NCBI RefSeq assembly: GCF_000686665.1
Contig: NZ_JMLH01000011.1
Location: 1-61,629, forward strand
Direction: 5' to 3'
DNA: 61,629 nucleotides
Source: Thomasclavelia saccharogumia DSM 17460
GTDB lineage: Bacteria > Bacillota_I > Bacilli_A > Erysipelotrichales > Coprobacillaceae
Below are positions 43,065 to 52,434 of this stretch, one piece after another (within the stretch, counting starts at the first letter, position 1; every line of letters starts with the position of its first letter). The position numbers were made by a program, and so were the translations under genes. The notes beneath the pieces are model-generated. The model worked only from the letters and a program-made list of their open reading frames with translations. It had not been told where the DNA came from and ran no database searches.

Positions 43065-45225
43065 TTATCTCTTTTAAATACCATTGTTTACTATAAAAAT
43101 CCTCTTTAACTTTTTCTAGAGGTAAACCAACATTCATCAAAACACTCCCATCATAAACTTGATTATCTTCTAATAAACAATATTTAGTATTTACTTTTAA
43201 TCCTTTCAATTTTAATCGTTTCGGTACCGTATTTGGCTTAGCCAAGATCTGAACATAGCTCACTAATACCTGCTTTTGATAGAGATACATCCAAGCCTGT
43301 TCATTATCATTGTCTTTCAAACGATATAAATCACCAAATTGAATAATTGGACGAAGTTTTTTATACTTAGTTATTTGATTTTTAATCACAGCTAGTTCAA
43401 GATCACTAAGTTTTGTTAAATCTAACTCATATCCCAAAGTTCCTTGCATTGCGACAACAAAACGAGTCTCAATACCTGTAATCCGACCAACTTGATGATT
43501 AGGTGAAGCCGAAACATGAGCCCCCATACTAATTGCTGGATAAACCATTGAAGTGCCTTTTTGAATCGTTAAACGTTCAATCGCATCACTATCATCACTA
43601 GCCCAAATTTGCGGCATATAATAAAGCATCCCTGGATCAAAGCGTCCACCCCCACCAGCACATCCTTCAAACAAAACTTGGGGATATTTACTCACTAGAA
43701 CATCAAGAATATGATATAGGCCTAACATATAGCGGTGTAAGACTTCTTTTTGTAAATGCACTGGTAAATAATTAGAGCCAATATCGGTAATATTACGATT
43801 CATATCCCATTTGATATACTCAATATTAGCACTATCTAAAATATTACTAACAGCTTTGATTATATAATTTTGAACTTCTGGATTACATAAATCTAAAACT
43901 AATTGGCAACGGGAAGTCTGTGGTTGATAATCTTGCACACGAATCACCCAATCAGGATGCTTTCTATATAAATCACTATTCGGATTGACCATTTCTGGCT
44001 CCAGCCATAGACCAAACTTCATTTTTAAAGCATTGATCTGCTTAACTAATTTGTCTAATGGACCACCAATTTTTCTTTCGTTAACATACCAGTCTCCAAG
44101 CGAACTGGTATCATCATTACGTTTGGCAAACCAGCCATCATCTAAAACAAATAATTCAATTCCTAATTTACTAGCTTGTTTGGCCAAAGAAAGTAATTTT
44201 TCTTGATTAAAATCAAAATAAGTAGCTTCCCAATTATTAATTAAAATAGGGCGAAGCCTTTTAGCAAAATGACTTATCATTAGACATTCACGATACAAAT
44301 GATGATATTTACGACTCATTTCCCCAAGCCCTTTTGAACTATAGATCATTATAACTTCCGGGCTATAAAAACATTCTCGCGGGGCCAAATCCCAACTAAA
44401 ATCAAAAGAATTTATTCCCATCATCATTCGTGTATTTTGATGCATATCAACTTCAATATTTGCCTCAAAATTACCACTATAAACTAAATTCATACTATAA
44501 ATATTTCCATGATCTTCATTTGCATCATGATCCAGCAAAGCAATAAATGGATTTTGTCCATGACCACTTGCTCCACGTTTACTATCAACGATAAAATTCC
44601 CTTGTCTGAGTGCTTGACGATTTAAATGACATTCACGTCCCCAAGCTCCATTTAATGATAAACAATCAAACTGGTCATCTAAGAAACTAAAATTAGCACT
44701 CATAATTTTTTCAATGACAATATCTTGGTTATTATGATTAATTACTCTAACACTTTGACTAATTGCATCTTGATCAAAAAATATTGAAAAACTTAAAACT
44801 ATTTCTAATTGTTTAATTTGATCAACCATACTAAATTCTATAGTTTGCGCTTTATCACTTAAAACTGTTGGTAATCCACAAATTTTCTTTTTACCCTCAA
44901 TAATTTTATATTTAGTGAACTCAAAACTAGAAATTCTTGAGCCATCTTGATATCTAAACATAAATGCCGGTATCCGCATATCAGGATTACCATAAGCTGG
45001 GTATAATAGTGGCATCTGTTCTAATTTAAAATTTCTATTTCCATCTAAATCACTTAAATAACTAGCCCGTTTGATTTCTTTAATAAGATAACTAAACGTT
45101 TGATCATAAACTCGTTTTCCCCAATATAAACAAACAAGGTGCCCTGAATCGAGCACACTAAAAATCATTGATGTTTTATTTGTTTGGAGATGAAATGTTT
45201 TTTCATGCTCTAAAATCTCAATCAT
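43051..45225 (-). CDS. GH36 alpha-galactosidase (copy 1, canonical)
   Basis: 724 residues, the usual length of bacterial GH36 AgaA-type enzymes, without signal peptide. The nucleophile is D474 (YIKWDMNRNITD) and the acid/base lies in WASDDSDAIER (541-551). LEPEMVNPNSDLYRKHPDW (about 409-427) and GCAGGGGRFDPGMLYY are family landmarks. It removes terminal alpha-galactose from imported oligosaccharides in the cytoplasm. AGAGGA precedes the ATG. Confidence 0.95.
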   Translation of the reverse strand: MIEILEHEKTFHLQTNKTSMIFSVLDSGHLVCLYWGKRVYDQTFSYLIKEIKRASYLSDLDGNRNFKLEQMPLLYPAYGNPDMRIPAFMFRYQDGSRISSFEFTKYKIIEGKKKICGLPTVLSDKAQTIEFSMVDQIKQLEIVLSFSIFFDQDAISQSVRVINHNNQDIVIEKIMSANFSFLDDQFDCLSLNGAWGRECHLNRQALRQGNFIVDSKRGASGHGQNPFIALLDHDANEDHGNIYSMNLVYSGNFEANIEVDMHQNTRMMMGINSFDFSWDLAPRECFYSPEVIMIYSSKGLGEMSRKYHHLYRECLMISHFAKRLRPILINNWEATYFDFNQEKLLSLAKQASKLGIELFVLDDGWFAKRNDDTSSLGDWYVNERKIGGPLDKLVKQINALKMKFGLWLEPEMVNPNSDLYRKHPDWVIRVQDYQPQTSRCQLVLDLCNPEVQNYIIKAVSNILDSANIEYIKWDMNRNITDIGSNYLPVHLQKEVLHRYMLGLYHILDVLVSKYPQVLFEGCAGGGGRFDPGMLYYMPQIWASDDSDAIERLTIQKGTSMVYPAISMGAHVSASPNHQVGRITGIETRFVVAMQGTLGYELDLTKLSDLELAVIKNQITKYKKLRPIIQFGDLYRLKDNDNEQAWMYLYQKQVLVSYVQILAKPNTVPKRLKLKGLKVNTKYCLLEDNQVYDGSVLMNVGLPLEKVKEDFYSKQWYLKEINEDE

Positions 45226-45236
45226 TTTAATTCCTC

Positions 45237-46802
45237 TTAATCATTATTCTCTTGGTAGAATTCACTAAAAACAGCTTTAGTATCTTTATTAAAATTATCA
45301 ACTGCACTAATTGCGATGACCGCCCCAGTATAAGCCCATCCAGAAACATGCTCATCACTTAAAATAGATGCATCCAGCACCGGACCAACTACCTCAAACT
45401 TAGAATCATCACAAGCATAATAAAACTGAATCTTATCCTGTTTAACCATTACTTTTAAAGATATTCTTTTTACATCATCATTTACATATTTATAATTACC
45501 TTCCAAAGGCTCATTAAAATTAAAATTATCATTTGTCAAAATATTAATAATTCTTTGTTTCTTTACTTCATCATAGCCAACATATAGATAGTGAAATGCT
45601 TTAGTATTATAAAAACAACTCAACCCAGCTGTTTGATTATAGTGATATGGCTTAAAACACAACGTAGTTCCTGCAACAAAGTCAAAACTAGTCCACCTTC
45701 TCGCAATCAATGATTGATCAAACAACGAGGTTAATGAATCATTTCCCTTTAATTCTAATCCAGCATCAACTAAATTCACTTTATCTTCAAATTTTGTCCT
45801 TAAACTTAACCAGCCCTCATTAACAAAATCAATATTTTTAAAGTTTGTATAATATTTATTTTCTAGACCCTGGTTAACTGTTTCACCTGGAGCTTCAACT
45901 TCTACCAAAGGTGTGCAGTCACCTTGAACCATTCTCGGCCAATCATTGATCCATTCAATTTTTTGCAATGATGTCTCACGTCCTAATACCGAAACCTCCT
46001 GTTCATTTAAATACCGTGCACATAAATGGACTAAATACCAGCCATCATCTGTTTCCACAAAATTACCATGACCAGATTTTTTTAAGATCGTATCTTTTTG
46101 CCAAGCCGTAATAAGTGGATGATATGGTGAAATTTCATAAGGTCCCCAAATATTCTTAGAACGAGCCACACAAATCGAATGATGTCTTCCTGTTCCTCCT
46201 TCAGCAGCAATAATATAATAAAAATCACCTTTTTTCATCAAATGCGGTCCCTCTGTTCCACCTGTCGCACTACCTTTGAACACTACTTTTGCTTCTCCAA
46301 TCATTCCCTTTTCAAAATCAAATTCTTGTAAGAGTAAGCCATTAAACTTTTTATGTCCATTCAAAGGACGGGGATCCCATTGTGGATTTAATACATAATG
46401 TTTACCATCATCATGAAACATTGAAGGATCAAAACCAGAAGCATTAATAAAAAGTGGCTCACTCCATGGACCATCAATTGTCGGGGCAGTAATAACATAA
46501 TTTTCAACATCTTTGAAATAACCATCAATTTGTTTAGAAATAGTATAAATTAGATAAAAAGTATCTTCATAATAAGTTAAGGCTGGTGCCCAAACTCCAG
46601 CCGAATCCGGAATTCCCCGCAAATCAAGATTACTTAAAATTGCTCCATGGCGTCTCCAATTAACCATATCATCAGATTCATAAACGCTTACTCCCGGCAG
46701 CCATTCAAAAGTTGAAGTGATAATATAATACTTATTCTTAGCTTTACAAATACAAGGATCAGGATTAAACCCTCGTAAAATTGGATTAATAATTTTAGTC
46801 AT
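45237..46802 (-). CDS. GH43 glycosidase (beta-xylosidase / arabinofuranosidase type)
   Basis: About 521 residues, cytoplasmic. The five-bladed propeller domain opens with NPILRGFNPDPCIC (catalytic base Asp), then SGFDPSMFHDDGKHYV (pKa-modulating Asp) and GGTEGPHLMKKG (acid Glu). The C-terminal beta-sandwich (about 320-520) is of the GH43_C2 type found in xylosidases. Exact substrate, xylose or arabinose, is not decided. The ATG at 46802 has GAGGAG in the end of the upstream gene and overlaps its stop; a longer frame from 46817 has none. Confidence 0.92.
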   Translation of the reverse strand: MTKIINPILRGFNPDPCICKAKNKYYIITSTFEWLPGVSVYESDDMVNWRRHGAILSNLDLRGIPDSAGVWAPALTYYEDTFYLIYTISKQIDGYFKDVENYVITAPTIDGPWSEPLFINASGFDPSMFHDDGKHYVLNPQWDPRPLNGHKKFNGLLLQEFDFEKGMIGEAKVVFKGSATGGTEGPHLMKKGDFYYIIAAEGGTGRHHSICVARSKNIWGPYEISPYHPLITAWQKDTILKKSGHGNFVETDDGWYLVHLCARYLNEQEVSVLGRETSLQKIEWINDWPRMVQGDCTPLVEVEAPGETVNQGLENKYYTNFKNIDFVNEGWLSLRTKFEDKVNLVDAGLELKGNDSLTSLFDQSLIARRWTSFDFVAGTTLCFKPYHYNQTAGLSCFYNTKAFHYLYVGYDEVKKQRIINILTNDNFNFNEPLEGNYKYVNDDVKRISLKVMVKQDKIQFYYACDDSKFEVVGPVLDASILSDEHVSGWAYTGAVIAISAVDNFNKDTKAVFSEFYQENND

Positions 46803-48015
46803 TTTGTATCTCCTCAATAAGTTTTAAATTTTTGCAATTAGTTATTTTAACTAAACTATTTTTGTTTATTTTAAGCATTGTAGTTTTATTAAAAATCACA
46901 TTATCCATAATCAATTCAATACTTTCATCAATTACTAAAAAAGCATCTTGATTGCAGTAATCAATAAAAGCGTCTTTAATTACTAATTGACATCTTTCAC
47001 CATTGCCTTTAAATAATGATGATTGTTTTAAATTAACCAGCTTAACATTCTCAAAAACTATTTTTCTAAGCGGCAAATTATTTTGTAGCATCTTTTCATT
47101 CCCTTGATCATAAACTAATAATTTTGTAACATCTTCAAATTCACTATTTTTAATGATAATATCATCACCATCTTCGCGAATCTTATCACAGCAAATCGCA
47201 TAATATTTAAAAACTGCATGAGTATTATAACTATTTGTAGAACGATGCGGATAATGTCCTGGACCAACAAATTTACAATGATCAAAAATAAGCTTATTTC
47301 CACCAATTCTAAGTACGTTACATGCGGTATTAAAATAGCAGTCTCTAACTAATAAATTTCTAATATCATAACCTGCAACACAATCATCACCAGTTTCTAG
47401 ATGACAATCACTAATTTGAATATCACTACAATGATGAAGATTGAAACCATCATGTCCTGCTTTAATATTTACATTATTAATAATTATATTTTGACAGCTG
47501 TCTAACTGATGCGACCAGTTAGCACTATTAACAAATGTATAACCTAGCAAAGTAATATCCTCACATTGACTAAAGATGATTCCCATCGGTCCTCGAAATT
47601 TTTCTTCACCATTTTCATCATAACAATCTTGACCGTTAATTACCAAGCCACATTTGCCAATGATTTTAATATCTTGAACTTGAAAAGCACAAATTATCCC
47701 ATATATATAATATTCAGGTAAATTCCATAATTTAATATAATCTTCATTTTGTAAATAACCTAATGTACTGGGTATTTTAAAATCATGATAATCTTGATAA
47801 TTATTACTACCATATAACCTGGCATTTTCTTCTAATAACAAAGTCATGTGTGAATATAATCTTAAACTGCCAACATAATATTTACCTTCAGGGACAATGA
47901 GCGTACCTCCCCCCTGTTTTAAACAAGCATCAATAGCGCTCTGAAATGCTTGCGTCTGCAATTCTTGGCAATCTTGTTTAACTCCATAATCTAAAACATT
48001 GAAATAATTATCCAT
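46795..48015 (-). CDS. GH28-like right-handed beta-helix protein
   Basis: 406 residues, no signal peptide. It begins FNVLDYGVKQD and has a pectate-lyase-like beta helix. AGHDGFNLHHC and TGDDCVAGYDI resemble the two Asp-bearing motifs of GH28 polygalacturonases, but the usual G-H-G and R-I-K motifs are not apparent (RIGGNK stands near the latter place). It may act on a sugar other than galacturonate, or belong to a related helix family. GGGGGA precedes the ATG; AT-rich C-terminal third. Confidence 0.78.
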   Translation of the reverse strand: MDNYFNVLDYGVKQDCQELQTQAFQSAIDACLKQGGGTLIVPEGKYYVGSLRLYSHMTLLLEENARLYGSNNYQDYHDFKIPSTLGYLQNEDYIKLWNLPEYYIYGIICAFQVQDIKIIGKCGLVINGQDCYDENGEEKFRGPMGIIFSQCEDITLLGYTFVNSANWSHQLDSCQNIIINNVNIKAGHDGFNLHHCSDIQISDCHLETGDDCVAGYDIRNLLVRDCYFNTACNVLRIGGNKLIFDHCKFVGPGHYPHRSTNSYNTHAVFKYYAICCDKIREDGDDIIIKNSEFEDVTKLLVYDQGNEKMLQNNLPLRKIVFENVKLVNLKQSSLFKGNGERCQLVIKDAFIDYCNQDAFLVIDESIELIMDNVIFNKTTMLKINKNSLVKITNCKNLKLIEEIQND

Positions 48016-48026
48016 AATTTCCCCCG

Positions 48027-48842
48027 CTATAAAATATATTTTTCAATCACATCAGCAACACCATGATGATTATTATCAAAATCACTGATCACATCAGCTT
48101 TTTCTCTAATTGCTTTCGTAGCATTCTTCATCGCTACTGCCAATCCAGCTGCTTCCAGCATTTCTAAATCATTTTCATTATCGCCGATACAAATAACTTC
48201 ATTTACATCAATTGATAAATATTTTGCTAATTCCTTTACAGCGGACCCTTTAGTAACTTGTTTATCGGTTATATCAACATAATCAATGTCCGACATCGCT
48301 ACTGCATAAAGATTCAGCTCTTCAAACTCATTTCTGATTTTCTGATATTTATTCTTATCTCTTTCTAAAATAGAAATTTTTACAATATCTTGGGCATGTT
48401 CAAAAATTAAATTTTGATAATCTTCTGGATCTTTAGCAATAATGAAGTCAGCTTTTAAGCTGCCTTTTTCTAATTGTTTTTTCCAAGAATTTGAAACATC
48501 ATTATTTCGAATTGAAAATTGTGGGGTGCTAAATGCTGCATATGTTTTATTTTCAACAATAACTTGATAAGCTTTTTCCAATTGTTCCTTAGTCAAAGTA
48601 TGCTTTAAAACCGCTTTGCCATCATCTTCGAGATAAGCACCATTTAAACAAATCAATAATGGACTAACCCCAATTTGTTTAAAAATCTCATTTAAAGAAT
48701 TAGGTGTCCGTCCTGAAGCAATTGCAATTCTTATACCTGCCTTATCAGCTTTTTTTAAAGCCTCAATATTTTGCCTGGATATTGATTTATCGTCGCTAGC
48801 TAAAGTACCATCAACATCAATGCATAGTAATTTATATTTCAT
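48027..48842 (-). CDS. Cof-type HAD-superfamily phosphatase
   Basis: About 271 residues. Motif I is CIDVDGTLASD, motif II IASGRTP, the lysine is in KQVTKGSAV, and motif IV is IGDNENDLEMLEAAG: a complete type IIB HAD hydrolase. In PTS operons such enzymes may dephosphorylate sugar phosphates that accumulate; the substrate is unknown. The ATG at 48842 is preferred to the TTG at 48854 and lies 3 bases after the GH88 stop. Confidence 0.92.
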   Translation of the reverse strand: MKYKLLCIDVDGTLASDDKSISRQNIEALKKADKAGIRIAIASGRTPNSLNEIFKQIGVSPLLICLNGAYLEDDGKAVLKHTLTKEQLEKAYQVIVENKTYAAFSTPQFSIRNNDVSNSWKKQLEKGSLKADFIIAKDPEDYQNLIFEHAQDIVKISILERDKNKYQKIRNEFEELNLYAVAMSDIDYVDITDKQVTKGSAVKELAKYLSIDVNEVICIGDNENDLEMLEAAGLAVAMKNATKAIREKADVISDFDNNHHGVADVIEKYIL

Positions 48843-48847
48843 TTTAC

Positions 48848-49984
48848 TTACCAAATTAAAATATCCTTATCTAATAATCTTAAAACTGCTTCGATGAAGA
48901 AATAATCACCATAAATAATTGGTACATGTTTATCATGTTCAGTAAAATATGAGCCTGAACCCATTTGGACGATTGAATCATAGTTAATATCCCAATTACA
49001 GAATTTTTTATCAGTAGCTTTTAATATTTTAATAGCTGCATTAATATAGAAATCTTTTTCTAATGCAGGAACATGATTAGCAATTTCAAGCAATCCACAA
49101 GCTGCGCAGACACCTGCAGTTGAATCCCAGTATACTGGTTCTTTAGGAGCTCTAAAATCTAATAAAGCAACTCCGTCAGTTAAATCAATTTGTGATATAA
49201 AATAATGAGCAACCTTTTTAGCTGTATCTAAATATTCTTTTTTATCAGTATGCAAATAACTTAAAGCAAAACCATAAATTGCCCAAGCTTGTCCCCGTGA
49301 CCATGAAGAACCACTAGCATATCCTTGCCCTCCTGGTGTTTCCAATAATTCACCATTAGTCGGATCTAATACAATAATATGATTGCAAGAGCCATCTTGG
49401 CGGACAGTATTATTCATAACTGTATCAACATGATCCATTGCTATATATTTAAAACGTGGATCATCAATAACATCTTGTGCCCAATATAATAATGGAACAT
49501 TCATCATACTATCAACAATGACCCAGCCAGCTCGATCACGATTCCATGAACGAATAAACTTTCCACGGGGATTATAACGACCTGCCAATAAATGCGCAGC
49601 ATGCAATCCTCGCGCTAAAGAACGTTCATTTCCTGTAATACGGTAATTTGCAACTGCACTATGAAGCCACATAAATCCAACATCATGGTGTAACCCTGTA
49701 TATTTGTCAAAAGCTTGATCCAACTTATCTTCAACTCCATTAGCTGCTACCTTATATTTTTCTTCACCGGTAGCATGATACATTTGCCAAAGCATCCCCG
49801 GCCAAAAGCCATTAGTCCACCAAACTATGTCTGTTTTGGCTTTATCTTCCCGATATACTCCATCTTCGGCAATATAAGGAATTTTATCACCGATCCGATC
49901 ACATTGTGCTGACATCTTTGCCATTATTTTTTCATATATTTTATCTAACCATTTTTGATTATTTTCATCTAAATTATATTTCAT
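48848..49984 (-). CDS. GH88 unsaturated glucuronyl hydrolase
   Basis: About 378 residues, cytoplasmic. Catalytic aspartates are D101 (HHDVGFMW) and D158 (IVDSMMNVPLLYW); GYASGSSWSRGQAWAIYGFA is another fingerprint. The enzyme hydrates the 4,5-double bond left by polysaccharide lyases and releases 4-deoxy-5-ketouronate. It is the key link between the surface lyases and the DhuI/DhuD/KdgK/KdgA genes at 55493-58736. The ATG at 49984 has AGGAG at 6 bases; the ATG two codons earlier is too close to that site. Confidence 0.96.
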   Translation of the reverse strand: MKYNLDENNQKWLDKIYEKIMAKMSAQCDRIGDKIPYIAEDGVYREDKAKTDIVWWTNGFWPGMLWQMYHATGEEKYKVAANGVEDKLDQAFDKYTGLHHDVGFMWLHSAVANYRITGNERSLARGLHAAHLLAGRYNPRGKFIRSWNRDRAGWVIVDSMMNVPLLYWAQDVIDDPRFKYIAMDHVDTVMNNTVRQDGSCNHIIVLDPTNGELLETPGGQGYASGSSWSRGQAWAIYGFALSYLHTDKKEYLDTAKKVAHYFISQIDLTDGVALLDFRAPKEPVYWDSTAGVCAACGLLEIANHVPALEKDFYINAAIKILKATDKKFCNWDINYDSIVQMGSGSYFTEHDKHVPIIYGDYFFIEAVLRLLDKDILIW

Positions 49985-49993
49985 AGTCATCTC

Positions 49994-51781
49994 CTAGAAT
50001 TCTTCTAAATATATTTTTTTATTTTTAAACTCAAGCAACTGATGCTCGAATTTTAACGGTATCATCATATTTGGGCAATTACCTTGAAGATCACCGTAAA
50101 CTAAACTTCCTAAAAGTGTTTGACCCTTGTTTATTACGCCATACAAACATGCTACACCATTTGTTTCACAATCATAAATATTAGTATTAGGATTTTGCTT
50201 TATCGCCACTGGTATTCGATTTTTAAAAAGATCTCTAATTCCGCTGCAAACCCCATTATTTTCTAAAATAATAATTTTATCCTTAACAATCGGCTGATTA
50301 AATTTATAATGCCATCCCCAAACAGGAAAAGCTCCTTCATATGCATGTAGCTCCATATCAGTAACTATTCGATGAATTCGTAAATGATAATCCTCATCAA
50401 TTGGAACAAGCCAAGTTTCTATATCTGCTACCACACCATAATTCCACTTACTATACAAATAATCCTTATGAACTACACACTTTTGAATTTCACCACGGCT
50501 GACATACTGATCCGTTCCCTTTACTGATAGCGCCAAGGCATTATCAATTGCATAGTTTTCTATCCCCTGAACATCACGACTTAGATTCCAACCAAATCCA
50601 GTTGAGTAACAAAACTTTCCGTACTTAGCATGATGCTGTAAAACATGTCCTTTACTATACTGAAAACCAGATAAAGCATAATGATGTTTAATCCCTGCAA
50701 TAATTAAAAAACCAGGTTCAACTTGACAACTCAAAGTATTCAAATCAATTCTTTTCTTAGCCTCAATCTGCCAAAAAGAATGACTGCCGGGTAACGTCAA
50801 TAATACAAATGTCTTTAAAGCCCATGCTGGTGAGCCTGGTGCATTATAATCTTCTGATAACAATAAATTAGGATAACCACAACCCACAGTAATCATATTA
50901 TTTTGAGTAATAGGAAAATCATGCCAGTAGTTCAAATTTCTAAAAATTATTTCTTTAACTTCACTAAGTTCATAATTATAGCTCTCACTTACTACTTGTC
51001 CTACCCAAAATGCCACATGACCAAATCGATAACTTAAACTTCGTCCAAATTGAAGGGTTCTACCTTGTTGATCAATCCAATATTTGAAATCCTCTTGGAA
51101 TTTCCAGCAACGCTCTTTAACAGTTTCATGATCAAATTCATCCGTATATTTACTTAAAATCATACTATAAAAGTGAAAACCAAAAGCAATATAGTAATCT
51201 CTTTGACTTGCTACCCCGTCTTGATACCAGCCATTACCTACATACAAATTATTAATTTTTGCTTTAGCCTCATCTATTTTAGCTTGACTATATCGCAAAT
51301 TGTTTTTTTTCAATCCACAATTCACGATCAATAAAAATAACAACCAATTATTTTGTGGAAATTCAATTTCATTGATAGAATTTAACCATGTCTCTAAGTA
51401 TTCAATTTCTTCATTACTAAAATAGTTCAACAGTTTATCTTGGCAACAGAGAAGGCCATAACCATATACAGCCATTTCCACAGCTATTTGGCGAGTTTTT
51501 GTAGTAGGTTTTAAAAATACTGTTTTTGTTTTCAGGTTCAACTCATATTTTATTCTTTCAATATATGGTAATACTAGCATCTCATCATAATCACCACTTG
51601 CAATCAAAGAAAAGATTGCCCAAAGTGGTCTTGATACATATTCTAATTCTCTAATCTCCTGCTGATATGTTGAACCGGTTACTCCTTGATAATCCCAGGG
51701 ATCAGGTAACATTGTTTTAAGCCAGTCAACTAAATCAGCTCTGCTACATAACTTGGAGTGTTCTTTCAAATTCTTGGACAT
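49994..51781 (-). CDS. DUF2264-family protein
   Basis: 595 residues, no signal peptide. The N-terminal half is an alpha-barrel (NGWYQDGVASQRDYYIAFG near residue 195; GRTLQFGRSLSYRF near 240), and the C-terminal part (about 370-590) is beta-rich. This layout resembles heparinase II/III-type lyases and the DUF2264 family, found in plant-cell-wall and uronate loci. A lyase or hydrolase on imported oligosaccharide is plausible, but no activity is assigned. Its start lies inside the end of the upstream gene (38-base overlap). Confidence 0.75.
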   Translation of the reverse strand: MSKNLKEHSKLCSRADLVDWLKTMLPDPWDYQGVTGSTYQQEIRELEYVSRPLWAIFSLIASGDYDEMLVLPYIERIKYELNLKTKTVFLKPTTKTRQIAVEMAVYGYGLLCCQDKLLNYFSNEEIEYLETWLNSINEIEFPQNNWLLFLLIVNCGLKKNNLRYSQAKIDEAKAKINNLYVGNGWYQDGVASQRDYYIAFGFHFYSMILSKYTDEFDHETVKERCWKFQEDFKYWIDQQGRTLQFGRSLSYRFGHVAFWVGQVVSESYNYELSEVKEIIFRNLNYWHDFPITQNNMITVGCGYPNLLLSEDYNAPGSPAWALKTFVLLTLPGSHSFWQIEAKKRIDLNTLSCQVEPGFLIIAGIKHHYALSGFQYSKGHVLQHHAKYGKFCYSTGFGWNLSRDVQGIENYAIDNALALSVKGTDQYVSRGEIQKCVVHKDYLYSKWNYGVVADIETWLVPIDEDYHLRIHRIVTDMELHAYEGAFPVWGWHYKFNQPIVKDKIIILENNGVCSGIRDLFKNRIPVAIKQNPNTNIYDCETNGVACLYGVINKGQTLLGSLVYGDLQGNCPNMMIPLKFEHQLLEFKNKKIYLEEF

Positions 51782-52367
51782 TTGTCTGATAATCCTCCAT
51801 TGCTCTAGTTAAATATTTTAAATAATCTTTCTGATTATTCTTTGTTTGATAAGATTTTGCTAAAAGATACTCCAAATATCCTTTTTTCTTACCTCGATGT
51901 TTTTCTAATTCATTTTCTAATTCATTGATATATTTGGTTGAACCATTCATTAAAATGTCATAGTGGCGCTGATATTTTTTTAACTCCCTTTCATCAAAAA
52001 CTTCAGCCATTTTACTGACAATCTTTTTACATCTATTAATTTGGTCATGATTACAATAATAGTTAAAACCACGTACTAAAATATCACTAAGCTGATAAGT
52101 TGTTAGATTCATTTTCATCATTTGATTGAATTGATTCGTAACACCCTGATCTGTTTCAGTCTTTATATAGGCACTAAGTTTTAATATCTCTCGCGTATAG
52201 ATTGGCATCATCGCTCTTGCTAATCGACTATCAACATATTTAAAAAAGCTATCATAATCTTCAGTATTTAAACTATTATAAACTTTCATAAAAATATTTT
52301 TCTTTATTATTGCCATTATAATTGATGAAATAATTAAAATTATTATAATAATTAAAACTCCACTCAT
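51744..52367 (-). CDS. Hypothetical membrane-anchored helical protein in the PTS operon
   Basis: 207 residues. One N-terminal membrane helix (about 4-24), then an almost wholly alpha-helical, charged cytoplasmic part with spaced Tyr/Leu patterns suggestive of TPR-like repeats (for example LEYLLAKSYQTKNNQKDYLK near 170). No family recognised. It sits between the PTS genes and the hydrolase genes, with GGAGG before the ATG. It could scaffold enzymes at the membrane next to the transporter, but this is speculation. Confidence 0.75.
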   Translation of the reverse strand: MSGVLIIIIILIISSIIMAIIKKNIFMKVYNSLNTEDYDSFFKYVDSRLARAMMPIYTREILKLSAYIKTETDQGVTNQFNQMMKMNLTTYQLSDILVRGFNYYCNHDQINRCKKIVSKMAEVFDERELKKYQRHYDILMNGSTKYINELENELEKHRGKKKGYLEYLLAKSYQTKNNQKDYLKYLTRAMEDYQTNVQEFERTLQVM

Positions 52368-52393
52368 ATTTTACCTCCAAATATAACAAACAA

Positions 52394-52423
52394 AGGGCTA
52401 ACAAGCTCTTCCCTGTTAACCCT
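52394..52423 (-). terminator. Intercistronic stem-loop after the PTS genes
   Basis: AGGGTTAACA pairs with TGTTAGCCCT (one wobble) on the minus strand, followed by TTTGTTTGTTAT. It may be a partial terminator or an RNA-stabilising hairpin, giving more transcript of the PTS genes than of the hydrolases. Confidence 0.6.
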
Positions 52424-52434
52424 AAATAACCTTT

